Notes: a model not told the origin generated them from the letters alone. 64,000 bases of DNA from Mesorhizobium sp. M4B.F.Ca.ET.203.01.1.1 (GCF_004791025.1 NZ_SRUO01000023.1:1-64000), one strand, 5' to 3'; positions 1 to 8,768 are shown, counted from the stretch's first letter. Numbers and translations are program-made.

Positions 1-76
1 CAAGGTGCGCGTCGCCATGAGCAACGCCTTCGCCATGGGCGGCACGAACGCAGTTCTGGCATTCAGGCAGGTGTAG
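1..76 (+). CDS. nodE: C-terminal end of a beta-ketoacyl synthase, probably NodE
   Basis: Only the last 24 codons are inside the window. They end in a motif with SNAFAMGGTNAVLAFR, the C-terminal glycine-rich segment of KAS II/NodE condensing enzymes, which lies near the active site. NodE makes the polyunsaturated acyl chain of some Nod factors together with NodF. With nodL about 10.8 kb downstream, NodE is more likely than housekeeping FabF, but 24 residues cannot separate them firmly. Confidence 0.55.
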   Translation, partial: KVRVAMSNAFAMGGTNAVLAFRQV

Positions 77-468
77 AAGCCATGCAAGACGCCTCATTTG
101 AGGTCACCTGTCGTATCTAGCTGCTTGAGGGGCGGGGCATTGTGATACAGGGGGAGCTGTGGGGCCCCTCTTTCTCGGCCTCGACGATGTGGAAGGAGCC
201 TGTGCGGCGAAACGGGCCGGCCCCCCAGGCCCAGAACTTGGGCGAAACCAACTCCCACCAAAGGACAGCCGGTTTAGTAGCCGAACAATGAAGCCTCGCT
301 CGACGAGCCGCCGCCTCTACTGTCAGCGGCATCACGCGGTTGAAGCGAACAGCGCAGCGGCTACTGTTCCGCACAACTCGGATGGCAATTGGGACAAGTC
401 CGCACATGTCGTCACGTACGCTGAACGCCGCAGGTACAGCCAAATTGGGGGCGGGGCGTTTCTGCCGT

Positions 469-488
469 TTTGATAGAATTCTATCAAA
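469..488. promoter_or_regulatory. Perfect 20-bp palindrome upstream of nifA, candidate operator
   Basis: TTTGATAGAATTCTATCAAA reads the same on both strands. It lies about 340 bp before the nifA start. The outer halves are TTGAT/ATCAA as in Fnr/FixK boxes, but they are 8 bp apart instead of 4, so a normal FixK site is unlikely. A dimeric repressor or activator site is the simplest guess. Confidence 0.45.
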
Positions 489-499
489 CTGACAATTTT

Positions 500-517
500 C
501 CTTGCACAAATGCAAGG
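500..517. repeat. Inverted repeat CCTTGCA-N4-TGCAAGG upstream of nifA
   Basis: A perfect 7-bp inverted repeat with a 4-bp spacer starts 12 bp after the 20-bp palindrome. It could be a second operator or a small RNA hairpin in the nifA leader. It contains TTGCA, but no GG lies 10 bp upstream, so it is not a sigma-54 -12 box. Confidence 0.4.
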
Positions 518-824
518 AGAGCTCGATTGACCCCTCCCTCTCTTGCGTCAACGATGGGTTTGCAGGCTGCGGTGCGGCAGAAGCCGGACAGAACGGCGAC
601 CGGTCGAGTAAAGGCCTGCGCAAACCGCATATTGCGAGCGCCCGCGCGGAGGAGAAGACGCTCGTCCTGGTGAAAGGCAACGATGCTCAGGCGCCATTGC
701 CATTTGCCGAGGGCGTCCGCGCGCCGGAAATTTCGAGGCACAAAGGTGAGATCGAGAATGATAATGACGAAAAACAACACAGCTCACCGTCAAGTGCAGT
801 TCCACCGGCGGGTGGCGGAGTGGG

Positions 825-1883
825 ATGGGCTGCCAAATGGAGCGTAAAAAGATCAGCAAGGAGATGCTTGGCGATAGTCTGGCGCTGCGCAAGCTGCGTG
901 AGCACCTTGTCAAGGTGGCCAAGGCGAAGACTACGGTCATGTTGCGAGGTGAATCCGGAACCGGCAAGGAGCTGGTTGCCAAAGCCATTCACGAACTCTC
1001 GCCTCGCGCCAAGCAGCCCTTCATCAAGGTCAATTGCGCGGCGCTCACCGAGACGCTTCTGGAATCTGACTTGTTCGGTCATGAGAAGGGTTCCTTCACC
1101 GACGCGATCAATTTGCGCAAGGGGCGCTTTGAGGCTGCCGACAAAGGCACATTGTTTCTGGACGAGATTGGCGAAATATCGGGCTCGTTCCAGGCTAAGC
1201 TGCTGCGTGTCCTGCAGGAGCAGGAGTTTGAGCGTGTCGGCAGCAACCACACCATTAAAGTCGATGTTCGCGTGATTGCCGCAACCAACAGGGACTTGGA
1301 AAAGGCAGTTCAACGCAAGGAGTTCCGGCAAGACCTCTATTACCGCATCAGCGTCGTCACTTTACGCGTGCCGGCATTGCGCGAAAGGCGAGGTGATATT
1401 CCGCTCTTGGCCGCTCAGTTTCTCAAGAATTTCAATACTGAGAATGATCACACGCTGACCTTCGCTCCCGAAGCGATTGAGGTGCTAATGAATTGCGAAT
1501 TTCCAGGCAACATCCGAGAGCTCGAAAACTGCGTTCAACGGACGGCAGTTCTGGCGACGGGTCCATCAATCCTCAGAACTGACTTTGCCTGTTGCGTGGG
1601 TGAGTGCTTGGCCGCGGCGCTGTGGAAGAACGGACCGCCGACGTCAGAGAACTCGACTACGATCGAGCCTTCCGCCGCCCGTGCCGCCCCGCCCGTCGGC
1701 GACGGGCAAGCGCCGATAGGCCCTGCCACGACTCGTGGTAGGGTGCCCGATGCCGATACGGTCATTGCCGCCATGGAAAAGTGTGGCTGGGTGCAGGCAA
1801 AGGCGGCGCGCCTGCTCGGTTTGACCCCGCGCCAGATCGGCTACGTGCTGAGAAAACACGGCATCGAGATCAAGCGTCTCTGA
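825..1883 (+). CDS. nifA: NifA, short form without GAF domain: sigma-54-dependent nif activator
   Basis: This 352-residue protein activates sigma-54 promoters of nif and fix genes. It begins almost directly with the AAA+ domain: Walker A GESGTGKE near residue 43, Walker B GTLFLDEIGE near 110, arginine-rich sensor region after that. The rhizobial oxygen/redox signature is present: C-X11-C around CEFPGNIRELENC, then C-X4-C (CCVGEC). A Fis-type HTH (WVQAKAARLLGLTPRQIGYVL) ends the protein. The sigma-54 contact loop, normally GAFTGA, reads GSFTDA. Rhizobial NifA usually has an N-terminal GAF domain of about 200 residues; it is absent, and TGA at 765 closes the frame. ATG 825 has GGAG 4 bases upstream; ATG 837 is an alternative. 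This appears to be the only intact nifA here, since the copy between fixX and nifB is dead. Confidence 0.93.
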   Translation: MGCQMERKKISKEMLGDSLALRKLREHLVKVAKAKTTVMLRGESGTGKELVAKAIHELSPRAKQPFIKVNCAALTETLLESDLFGHEKGSFTDAINLRKGRFEAADKGTLFLDEIGEISGSFQAKLLRVLQEQEFERVGSNHTIKVDVRVIAATNRDLEKAVQRKEFRQDLYYRISVVTLRVPALRERRGDIPLLAAQFLKNFNTENDHTLTFAPEAIEVLMNCEFPGNIRELENCVQRTAVLATGPSILRTDFACCVGECLAAALWKNGPPTSENSTTIEPSAARAAPPVGDGQAPIGPATTRGRVPDADTVIAAMEKCGWVQAKAARLLGLTPRQIGYVLRKHGIEIKRL

Positions 1884-2058
1884 AACAACCCGCCGAGCAA
1901 GAGCTGGAGCAGGTCAAGCATTGGTGCTCTGGCGCCGAGCCCATCGGCCACCTTACGAACGTGGGTGTGAACAGCGCTGCCAAGATTCCGGCCGTGTGCT
2001 TTCTACCACCAGTCGTACTGGGGCTCTGCGGCTGACAAAACTAAGAAGGAGGAATCCT

Positions 2059-2211
2059 ATGGCTAGTAACTTCGCTCTACACCGCAAGGGCAAATCCAAT
2101 CCGACGTGCCTGAAATCCAGAAATAATCGATGTATCATTGGTGACACGCCAGCATGCGTAGAGGCGACGCGCAGATCTCCGCTGGCGGGACCTGGTCGAT
2201 ACATAAGCTGA
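2059..2211 (+). CDS. Small unknown ORF (50 aa) with a strong ribosome binding site
   Basis: ATG 2059 follows AAGGAGG at ideal spacing, the best Shine-Dalgarno in this part of the window. The predicted peptide begins MASNFALHRKG, is basic, and has three cysteines but no signal peptide or recognised domain. It sits between nifA and the autotransporter, both on the same strand. It could be a real small protein, a leader peptide, or the 5' remnant of a lost gene. Confidence 0.4.
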   Translation: MASNFALHRKGKSNPTCLKSRNNRCIIGDTPACVEATRRSPLAGPGRYIS

Positions 2212-2281
2212 TCGCTTGCCGCTCGATATCGCGCCAATCTGATCTGAAAGAAATAAGTAGTTTTGGGAATAGGGATTAAGC

Positions 2282-5200
2282 ATGCCAACGCGCTTCAGAA
2301 CGATCAAATTGTTTTTAGCAACAACGGCGCTCTTCGCACCAAATCTGTCCTTGGCCCAGGAATCAGTCGCGTCGCCTGCGCCGGTGGCAGATGCCGAATA
2401 TTCCAGAAATTGGGGCCTGAGTATGATCAACGCCCTGCCCGCCTACCTTAAAGGCTATACGGGCAAGGGCGTCGTCGTTGCGATTGTGGATACAGGACTG
2501 GATATCAACCATCCCGAATTCGTGGCGCGCATTTCGAAGGCGCTGCACAACTTCGGGACGGATAAACGCTTGGCTGACGTCAGCCATTCTGTCGACAAAG
2601 ACGGTGTGCCTGACGGACACGGGACCCATGTGGCGGGGATAATCGGCGCCGCGCGCGACGGCACGGGCATGCAGGGCGTGGCCTATGAATCGACAGTATT
2701 GCCCCTTCGAGCAGTGGATATCGGCGACCCAGATGATCCCGAGATGGACCCGACCAATGAAGCGATCGAATACGCGATTGGTGCGGGAGCTGGCGTGCTC
2801 AATGGGAGCTACGGGCCAGGCCTGTTGCTGGGGCGGTATCTCAAGGACGAGAACGGCCAACTGAAACTCGATGGCAAGGGATATGCCATCGATAATAAAA
2901 ACTATGAGATTCTCGACTATCAGGCCATCTATGATGATCCGAGCAATCTCGTCGATACCTACAATACGTTGAAGAAGGCGGCTAAGGCGGACATCGTGCT
3001 CGTCTTCGCCGCCGGTAATGATGCCAGTACCGACGACCAACCCGGCGCTGCTTCGGCGATTCCCAGCGGCATCGGCACGTTGCCGTTAATAACGCCAGAA
3101 AATACCAAAGATGGAAATCTTTATAAGTTCATCGACACAAACGATCAAACAAACAAAGGTTTCGATTTCAATAACCCAAATACATACAAGATAGTGAGCG
3201 GGTCTGATGTCTCGAAGCTCGACTTCTCGGATCTGGCAGGCTCGCTGATAACAGTCGTTGCTGTCGGCAAGGATGGCAAGATTGCCAGCTATAGCAATAG
3301 ATGCGGAGCCACAGCAGAGTGGTGCCTCGCGGCTCCGGGTGGCGATATTAATGCCGATCCCGATAATCCGATTGATGAGAACGGCATTTATTCTACCTGG
3401 CCACAAGGGGATCGGGCGAACAAGAACAACCCGTATAAGTACGAGGAAGGTACTTCCATGGCAACGCCGCATGTTGCTGGCGCGGCGGCAGTGATCCGGT
3501 CGGCATTCCCTTACATGAACGCCCGCCAGACCATTGAAACCCTCCTGACAACGACGACCACCAAAGGGTTCGAGGATGAACAAGTCTTCGGCCAGGGTCT
3601 GCTCAATCTCGGCGTTGCGATCGAGGGTCCGGGCGAGTTCCGCTACGCCGGCGTCTTCGACGTCGACACCAAAGGCTACTCCTCGATCTGGTCGAATTCA
3701 ATCTCGGGCGCCGGAGACCTGACGAAGCGCGGCGAAGGAGCGCTGATCCTGTCCGGCGAAAACAGCTACAGCGGGCCGACCAAGGTGCTTGGAGGCATAC
3801 TCGCCGTCGATGGCCGCATTGTTTCGAAGGTAGGCGTCTCGGCTACTGGTACCCTTACGGGTATCGGTGCAGTCGGCTCTCTTACGGTTGGCGCAGGCGG
3901 CACCGTCGCTCCTGGCAGCGTGCTCGATCCAAGCAAGGGGGTTGCAGTGCTCACCGTCAACGGTGACTTCGTGCAGCAGGCCGGGTCGACCTATTTGGCG
4001 GGTATCGCACCGAGCAAGGCTTCAGATCTCATCGACGTTGCCGGCAGTGCCGCCATCAACAAGGGAGCGAGCGTCAACCTGGTGCGTGAAGGTGCCGGGC
4101 ATTTCTCAGTCGATACCCGCTACACGCTTCTGACCGCCGCTGGCGGCGTGATCGGGACCTACGGCGGGCTGACAGGAGGCCTCTTTACAGACTCGCCCTT
4201 CGTCGATTTCGAACTCGCTTATGACCCGACCAACGTCTATCTCGACGTCGATCGCAATTCTGTCACCTTTGCCGATGTCGGCAATACCTTCAATCAGCGA
4301 TCCGTGGGCGCGGCTGCGGAAGCCCTTGGTTCCGGCAACACGATCCACGACAACATCCTCTTCCTGACGGGACAGGGATCCCGCAACGCATTCGATCAGC
4401 TTTCGGGCGAGATCCATGCTTCCGTTCACAGCGCCTTTGTCGAAGACAGCCATTTCGTCCGTGACGCCGCCGGCGATCGCATTCGCGCAGCGTTCGCAGG
4501 CGTGGGCGCATCAACCGTGCCGGTCATGGCATATGGACCGGAAGGCCCGGAACTGGCTCCCGCGACCAGCGAAAACTTCGCCGTCTGGGGCAGCGGTTTC
4601 GGCGCCTGGGGACATTTGGACGGAGACGGCAACGCTGCTCGCCTCGACCGCTCGACGGGAGGCTTTATTGCAGGCGGCGATGCGGCCATCGGCGAAAGCT
4701 GGCGGCTCGGGCTTCTTGCCGGTTATAGCCATACGTCCATCCATGTGGATGATCGCGCCTCCTCCGGCTCAGGCAACAATTATCACCTCGGGATCTACGC
4801 TGGCACGCAGCGTGGCCCTCACAGCTTCCGTTCCGGCCTTGCCTATACGTGGAACCGCATCGAGACCGGCAGGTCGGTGGCGTTTCCGGGCTTCTCCGAC
4901 AGCCTTTCGGCCGATTACCATGCCGGCACGTTCCAGGCTTTCGGCGAACTCGGCTCTCGACTGGATACAGCTTCCGTATCTTTCGAGCCCTATGCGAACC
5001 TAGCCTATGTGAACTTCAACGCGGATGGCTTCACAGAGCATGGCGGTGCCGCTGCGCTTTCCGGAAAAGACCGGTCGAGCGACACGACATTCACCACGAT
5101 AGGGCTGCGCGCCTCGACCGCTTTCCCGCTTGGTTCCGTCAATACAACCGCCCGTGGCGGTATCGGCTGGCGTCATGCGTTCGGCGATGTGGTGCCTGAA

Positions 5201-5395
5201 ACGGCGCTTGCCTTCACAGGCGGCTCATCCTTCGCCGTGGAGGGAACGCCAATCGCAAAGAACGCTGCCGTCTTCGAAGCTGGTATCGATGTCAACCTTA
5301 CCGACAAGGCAACCATCGGGCTTACCTATAAAGGTCAGCTTGCCTCGGACGCGCAGGAGCATGGCTTCAACGCCAAACTCAGTGTTCGGTTTTAA
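2282..5395 (+). CDS. Subtilisin-family (S8) serine protease autotransporter
   Basis: A 1037-residue type V secreted protease. Residues 1-25 form a signal peptide ending near SLAQ. The S8 domain follows with catalytic Asp in VDTGLDINHPEF (about residue 70), His in DGHGTHVAG (about 115) and Ser in GTSMATPHVAG (about 390). A passenger-associated repeat (GEGALILSGENSYSGPTKV) lies near 485. The last 270 residues or so form an outer-membrane beta-barrel autotransporter domain ending in the typical aromatic ...VRF. A GC-rich terminator-like hairpin follows the stop. No sigma-54 or nod-box site was seen upstream. The S8/barrel call is strong; host or self-processing substrates are unknown. Confidence 0.94.
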   Translation: MPTRFRTIKLFLATTALFAPNLSLAQESVASPAPVADAEYSRNWGLSMINALPAYLKGYTGKGVVVAIVDTGLDINHPEFVARISKALHNFGTDKRLADVSHSVDKDGVPDGHGTHVAGIIGAARDGTGMQGVAYESTVLPLRAVDIGDPDDPEMDPTNEAIEYAIGAGAGVLNGSYGPGLLLGRYLKDENGQLKLDGKGYAIDNKNYEILDYQAIYDDPSNLVDTYNTLKKAAKADIVLVFAAGNDASTDDQPGAASAIPSGIGTLPLITPENTKDGNLYKFIDTNDQTNKGFDFNNPNTYKIVSGSDVSKLDFSDLAGSLITVVAVGKDGKIASYSNRCGATAEWCLAAPGGDINADPDNPIDENGIYSTWPQGDRANKNNPYKYEEGTSMATPHVAGAAAVIRSAFPYMNARQTIETLLTTTTTKGFEDEQVFGQGLLNLGVAIEGPGEFRYAGVFDVDTKGYSSIWSNSISGAGDLTKRGEGALILSGENSYSGPTKVLGGILAVDGRIVSKVGVSATGTLTGIGAVGSLTVGAGGTVAPGSVLDPSKGVAVLTVNGDFVQQAGSTYLAGIAPSKASDLIDVAGSAAINKGASVNLVREGAGHFSVDTRYTLLTAAGGVIGTYGGLTGGLFTDSPFVDFELAYDPTNVYLDVDRNSVTFADVGNTFNQRSVGAAAEALGSGNTIHDNILFLTGQGSRNAFDQLSGEIHASVHSAFVEDSHFVRDAAGDRIRAAFAGVGASTVPVMAYGPEGPELAPATSENFAVWGSGFGAWGHLDGDGNAARLDRSTGGFIAGGDAAIGESWRLGLLAGYSHTSIHVDDRASSGSGNNYHLGIYAGTQRGPHSFRSGLAYTWNRIETGRSVAFPGFSDSLSADYHAGTFQAFGELGSRLDTASVSFEPYANLAYVNFNADGFTEHGGAAALSGKDRSSDTTFTTIGLRASTAFPLGSVNTTARGGIGWRHAFGDVVPETALAFTGGSSFAVEGTPIAKNAAVFEAGIDVNLTDKATIGLTYKGQLASDAQEHGFNAKLSVRF

Positions 5396-5477
5396 TCGCC
5401 GCAAGGGAGGGCGATATGTCATGCCCGATTCCAGCAGCGAACTGACAGCCATCTCTATTGAAAGATCTTATCGCCTT

Positions 5478-5512
5478 GCAATGGCCGACCATCCTTCGGC
5501 CATTGCTGCTTT
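5478..5512 (+). terminator. Rho-independent-like terminator after the autotransporter
   Basis: GCAATGGCCG (5478-5487) pairs perfectly with CGGCCATTGC (5497-5506) around a 9-nt loop. A T-rich tract (tgctttt) follows. It lies 83 bp past the autotransporter stop and just before the lipoprotein gene. Confidence 0.65.
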
Positions 5513-5534
5513 TGCTTTCCGGAAGGAGTGTTTC

Positions 5535-5833
5535 GTGAACAAAGTAATTCTAATTGCGATTTGGCAGGGTGCCTTTCTTTCGCTGCCGGGTGCAGTACGT
5601 CCGACGGCGGCAACTGGGTGAAGGACGAGACGCCGCGCAGTGCTGCCCAGCAGGACTACACTGAATGCAAGTATCAGTCGGAAATGGCGACGGCGACGAT
5701 CGGAACGAATAGCCGCCCGAAAACGATGACAGATGCAATCGGGGACGGTGTCGGGGATCGTATCGTCAAGGGTATGGAACAAGGCAATCTCGTCAAGGAT
5801 TGCATGAGAGCCCGCGGCTACACTCAATCCTGA
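5535..5833 (+). pseudogene. Small lipoprotein gene with a one-base frameshift in the signal peptide
   Basis: GTG 5535 follows AAGGAG and encodes VNKVILIAI. Near 5560 the frame must shift by one base to continue as LAGCLSFAAGCSTSDGG, a classical lipobox with Cys near residue 20. The mature part, about 80 residues with two more cysteines and a GDGVGDRIVKGM stretch, then runs intact to 5833. As read, the product is not exported, so this is either a recent 1-bp deletion or a sequencing error. Function unknown; it resembles small rhizobial outer-membrane lipoproteins. Confidence 0.6.
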
Positions 5834-6043
5834 CAGGCAACTCATGGGCTTCCGCCGCTATCGAAGGGATTGTAAAGGACGCGTCGATCTTCGAGAAACG
5901 AGGAAGCGGCGTACGATTTCTGTCTCTGAGGGGCTGGGGTCCGACCATGACACGCCGAAGACAGGTGTACTGATACCGGTTACCCGGCGTGCGGTCTCGG
6001 CAGTGACCTTGCTGCTCTAGCGAATAAATTGCGCTACTGCCTG

Positions 6044-6757
6044 CTAGCCGACCCTAAGTCTGGCCTGCTTCAAATGAGGTTGATGCTCGGTCGGCCGAAG
6101 CGAATGAGCAGCCATCGCGGCAATGAAAACCTCGGGCGTTTTTAGGTAGCGCTCCAGCTTGTTCTCCCTCATGAGCACTACGAACAGAGCGCACGTTTTC
6201 GCCTGACAATTGACCGACTTGGTAGGGTTGAACTCTATGTCAGTGAAACCGGCATACCGCATTTCGCCGTCCACTCGATTTTTGAGCCATACACGGTGAG
6301 GAAAGATGGCATTGAGATAAAGCCAATCGTAGAACACGGTCGTGGGTTCTAGCGGGAACTCGAAGCCGTCGAATTTGAAGCCCACCAGTGCGCCGGATTC
6401 GCGGAGTCGTGGCTCGCGCTTCGCATCGCGCGGTTCAACCTCGTACAGATCGGTGTACGGCCCGCCACGCTCGAATACCTTACTTCCCTGAAAGGCGTTC
6501 TCCAGCGGTATCTCGCCGATGCTGGTCCTCACGCGCAGGTGAAACGCGCTAAGATGCTGGCCGGCGACTTCATCAGACTTGCTAGACACTTCTAGCAGCG
6601 GCGCATATCCGGCTTTCTTGGCGGCCTCATGCAGCGACCGTATATTCTTCTTCTTCTGAACCTCAGCGAAGCCACCGGCCCACGGAATTTCGAAATCCAA
6701 TCGCCTGACGTAACCTTCGTCCTCGGTTGCAGGGATAAAGACTGGTCTCTCAGCCAT
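6044..6757 (-). CDS. NADAR-type antitoxin partner of DarT (DarT1-associated family)
   Basis: A 237-residue protein encoded one base after the DarT-like gene. It matches my memory of the DarT1-associated NADAR family (formerly DUF6977): an N-terminal beta-strand region, then ENAFQGSKVFE..GGPYTDLY near residue 86 and a FYDWLYLNA segment near 143. NADAR proteins remove ADP-ribose from guanine bases in DNA and so neutralise guanosine-specific DarT toxins. The family call comes from motifs and context; the base specificity is inferred. There is no signal peptide, so it is cytoplasmic. Confidence 0.7.
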   Translation of the reverse strand: MAERPVFIPATEDEGYVRRLDFEIPWAGGFAEVQKKKNIRSLHEAAKKAGYAPLLEVSSKSDEVAGQHLSAFHLRVRTSIGEIPLENAFQGSKVFERGGPYTDLYEVEPRDAKREPRLRESGALVGFKFDGFEFPLEPTTVFYDWLYLNAIFPHRVWLKNRVDGEMRYAGFTDIEFNPTKSVNCQAKTCALFVVLMRENKLERYLKTPEVFIAAMAAHSLRPTEHQPHLKQARLRVG

Positions 6758-6758
6758 T

Positions 6759-7268
6759 CTAAATGTTCCTTATTAAGCCCAGCAGAATGACATGGGGAAC
6801 CAACACCTCGTATTTCTCCGCCTGAGTGAGACGCGCCTTAATCGCCGAATCCTTCCAGTCCGTTCGGGTGTAAAGTATCTCAAAATCGATTAGCGGTTCA
6901 GCCTCTCCGATAGGAATCGATTCGACGCCAGCTTTGTTCGCGACATCGTTGGTAAAACGAACACCCGTGAACTGCATTACCGAGGGGTGTATTTGCAGAA
7001 AGATCGTGTCCGTAATCCTCCCATCCTGCCGGGCAACGTACTCCATCGGATGGGTGCTACGAAAGCAAAGGTGGACGTAGTTGCCCATTCCCTTCAACGC
7101 GTCGGCGTCACGACTCCATTCATTGCCGCCCGGTGCCGGAACCTTGACCTTCTTCTGGTCAAGCTGCGCGAGTGGATAGAGTCCTCCCATTTCTTTAATC
7201 ACCGGCAGGTTCCTCCGGTCGGTGAAGTGATAGAGCAGCGGCACCTTATCAAGAGTATCAATTGCCAT
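6759..7268 (-). CDS. darT: DarT-like DNA ADP-ribosyltransferase toxin
   Basis: A 169-residue DarT/DUF4433-type protein. The N-terminal YHFTDRRNLP carries the NAD-binding His, followed by WSRDADALKG and NYVHLCFRSTHPM. The catalytic Glu is probably in the C-terminal AEKYEVLVPH segment. DarT enzymes attach ADP-ribose to DNA bases using NAD+, which stops replication; several act in phage defence. The start was set at 7268, after a GGAGGGGAAC ribosome site, not the upstream 7307 ATG. The toxin comes first, then the NADAR partner, probably co-translated. The pair is flanked by an ISNCY-type transposase gene. Confidence 0.75.
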   Translation of the reverse strand: MAIDTLDKVPLLYHFTDRRNLPVIKEMGGLYPLAQLDQKKVKVPAPGGNEWSRDADALKGMGNYVHLCFRSTHPMEYVARQDGRITDTIFLQIHPSVMQFTGVRFTNDVANKAGVESIPIGEAEPLIDFEILYTRTDWKDSAIKARLTQAEKYEVLVPHVILLGLIRNI

Positions 7269-7423
7269 GTTCCCCTCCGTCGCAGGCCGGTAGCAGCCTT
7301 GCCCCACACGGGTGGAATCTTACGGCAGTCATCGTCCGAACGCCATGATCCGAGGCGAGGTGTTCAGATTGGCGACGTTTCTCAATTGTTCTATACGATT
7401 AAAATAGAATTCTACATCGCCAA

Positions 7424-8575
7424 CTATGGTTCGAAATCGTCGTGCACGGCAGCTCCACAACGATCATCATCCCGGATCGGACTGTGCGGGAGCTGCAATC
7501 GCAGCCGCGCGAAGGCGACCGTGTTGTCACGAGCAACGACGCGCTCCTCCTCGATGCACAGGATCTGGGCCAATTGCTGCGGGTCGGCGGCGACAAAGGC
7601 ACTGTCTTCAACCGCGGCGGGCCTGGCGAAGCGGGCATTGTGAGCCGGCAGATAGGTCTGTGCGACGAAGCGGTTGGCGGCCTCGATATCAGCCATGCCG
7701 GCCAGTGCCAGTTCCCTCGGCAGTCGGTCCTGCAAGGTTGAGAACATCCGCTCGGAGCGGCCCCTGGCTCCAGGCGAATAGGCTGGAATATGTTCGATGC
7801 CGAGCCGCTCGAGCGCCCGACCGACCTGGGTCATGCGAATCTTGTCGACAGCCCCGCCCGCCTTGAGCGTCACGAAATAGTGTCTGCCACGATCGCTGTA
7901 GAGGCTTGACGGCAATCCCTTGGCGACAAAGGTCTCCAGAAGTCCCTGGAAGCTCGACGCCGTGCCTTCCTCCTCGATCAGAAAGGCCGAATAGATCGTG
8001 CTCGTCGCATCGTCCATAGTCACGATCAGATCCAGCATCGGCCCACTCGCCAGCCACTGATGACGGCTGCCGTCCTGGTGTAGCATCATCCCTTCGCACG
8101 GCTTCCTTTCCCGCTTGCGCCGGTGAGCACCGCGCCGCTTGGCCCGTTCCACCAGGCCCGCCGCGTGAAGCTGCGTCTTGATGAAGGTGTAGCCCCAGCT
8201 GAAATCGTGATCGCGCAGCAGGTGCTCGTGGAAATGCTTCACGTTCCAGCCAAGGTAGCGATGGCGATAAAGCTCCAGCATCTCCTCGATCGCCTCCACT
8301 GGCACCCGGCGCGTCGAAAGCTTGCCCAAACGCCGGTCCAGCAACCCAGCCTCCCCGGCCTCTTCGTAACGGTCGCGATAACGCCGAAATTGCCGCTCCG
8401 ACATGCCCAGCAACTCGCCTGCCTCCATCATCGAGAGATCGCCGCCAGTCCAACGGCTCAATACGTCCCGAAACTTCTGTATTCTCCGTCCTGGAGCCAC
8501 GCTGCCCGCTTCATCCCCAGCTTCCATTCGCTGGCGATGAAACCGGACAACTCCTGTGCTACCTAATCCGGACAA
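7424..8575 (-). mobile_element. ISNCY-type transposase gene, C-terminally truncated
   Basis: This 383-residue transposase has an N-terminal HTH (LSMMEAGELLGMSERQFRRY) and an integrase-type catalytic core: Asp in LIVTMDDATS, Asp in LYSDRGRHYF and Glu in GRSERMFSTLQ. Family members are usually about 430-450 residues and end with a longer basic domain. Here homology stops around RLQLPHSPIR, and a short unrelated tail (DDDRCGAAVHDDF) follows, so the element is broken at its 3' end near 7480. I could not define terminal inverted repeats with confidence. Confidence 0.82.
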
Positions 8576-8646
8576 ATCATGTGCTTACGACACGCCGGAG
8601 CGGAACGCTTGCCTGCGGCATCGCGGTCGGGTAATTGTTGCAGATA

Positions 8647-8684
8647 CGTCGGCCCGAAGATCGGCATCGATTTTCGGGCCGACG
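8647..8684. repeat. 12-bp perfect inverted repeat with 14-nt loop, upstream of ialB
   Basis: CGTCGGCCCGAA at 8647-8658 pairs with TTCGGGCCGACG at 8673-8684. It lies between the IS element and ialB and could be a terminator stem without a clear T tract, an IS-end relic or an operator. Confidence 0.5.
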
Positions 8685-8768
8685 CGTCGTTTCAATCGGA
8701 TAGAGCGCCATTCTCGCCTCGAAGGCACGCGCGGCGCTCCACGACAAGGGGGCAACGGAGCTTTGCTG

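Larger units (their letters stand above)
77..824. other. Long non-coding leader upstream of nifA
   Basis: No convincing gene lies between the nodE-like stop and nifA; the overlapping open frames on both strands resemble nothing I recognise. The stretch holds two striking dyads (469-488 and 500-517, listed separately). I found no GG-N10-GC sigma-54 site or nod box here. In the nifA frame a TGA at 765 closes the reading frame, so the missing N-terminal domain of NifA is not simply hidden upstream in frame. Confidence 0.5.

Noticed and set aside
469..488. Reading the palindrome as a FixK/Fnr box
   Set aside because: The half-sites TTGAT and ATCAA are 8 bp apart; Fnr-type sites need 4.
502..1275. 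257-residue open frame overlapping nifA
   Set aside because: It is a shadow frame: arginine/serine-rich translation inside nifA, with no GAF-like sequence in its 5' part.
2363..3040. Long minus-strand frame inside the autotransporter gene
   Set aside because: Antisense to a clear S8 protease and without family resemblance.
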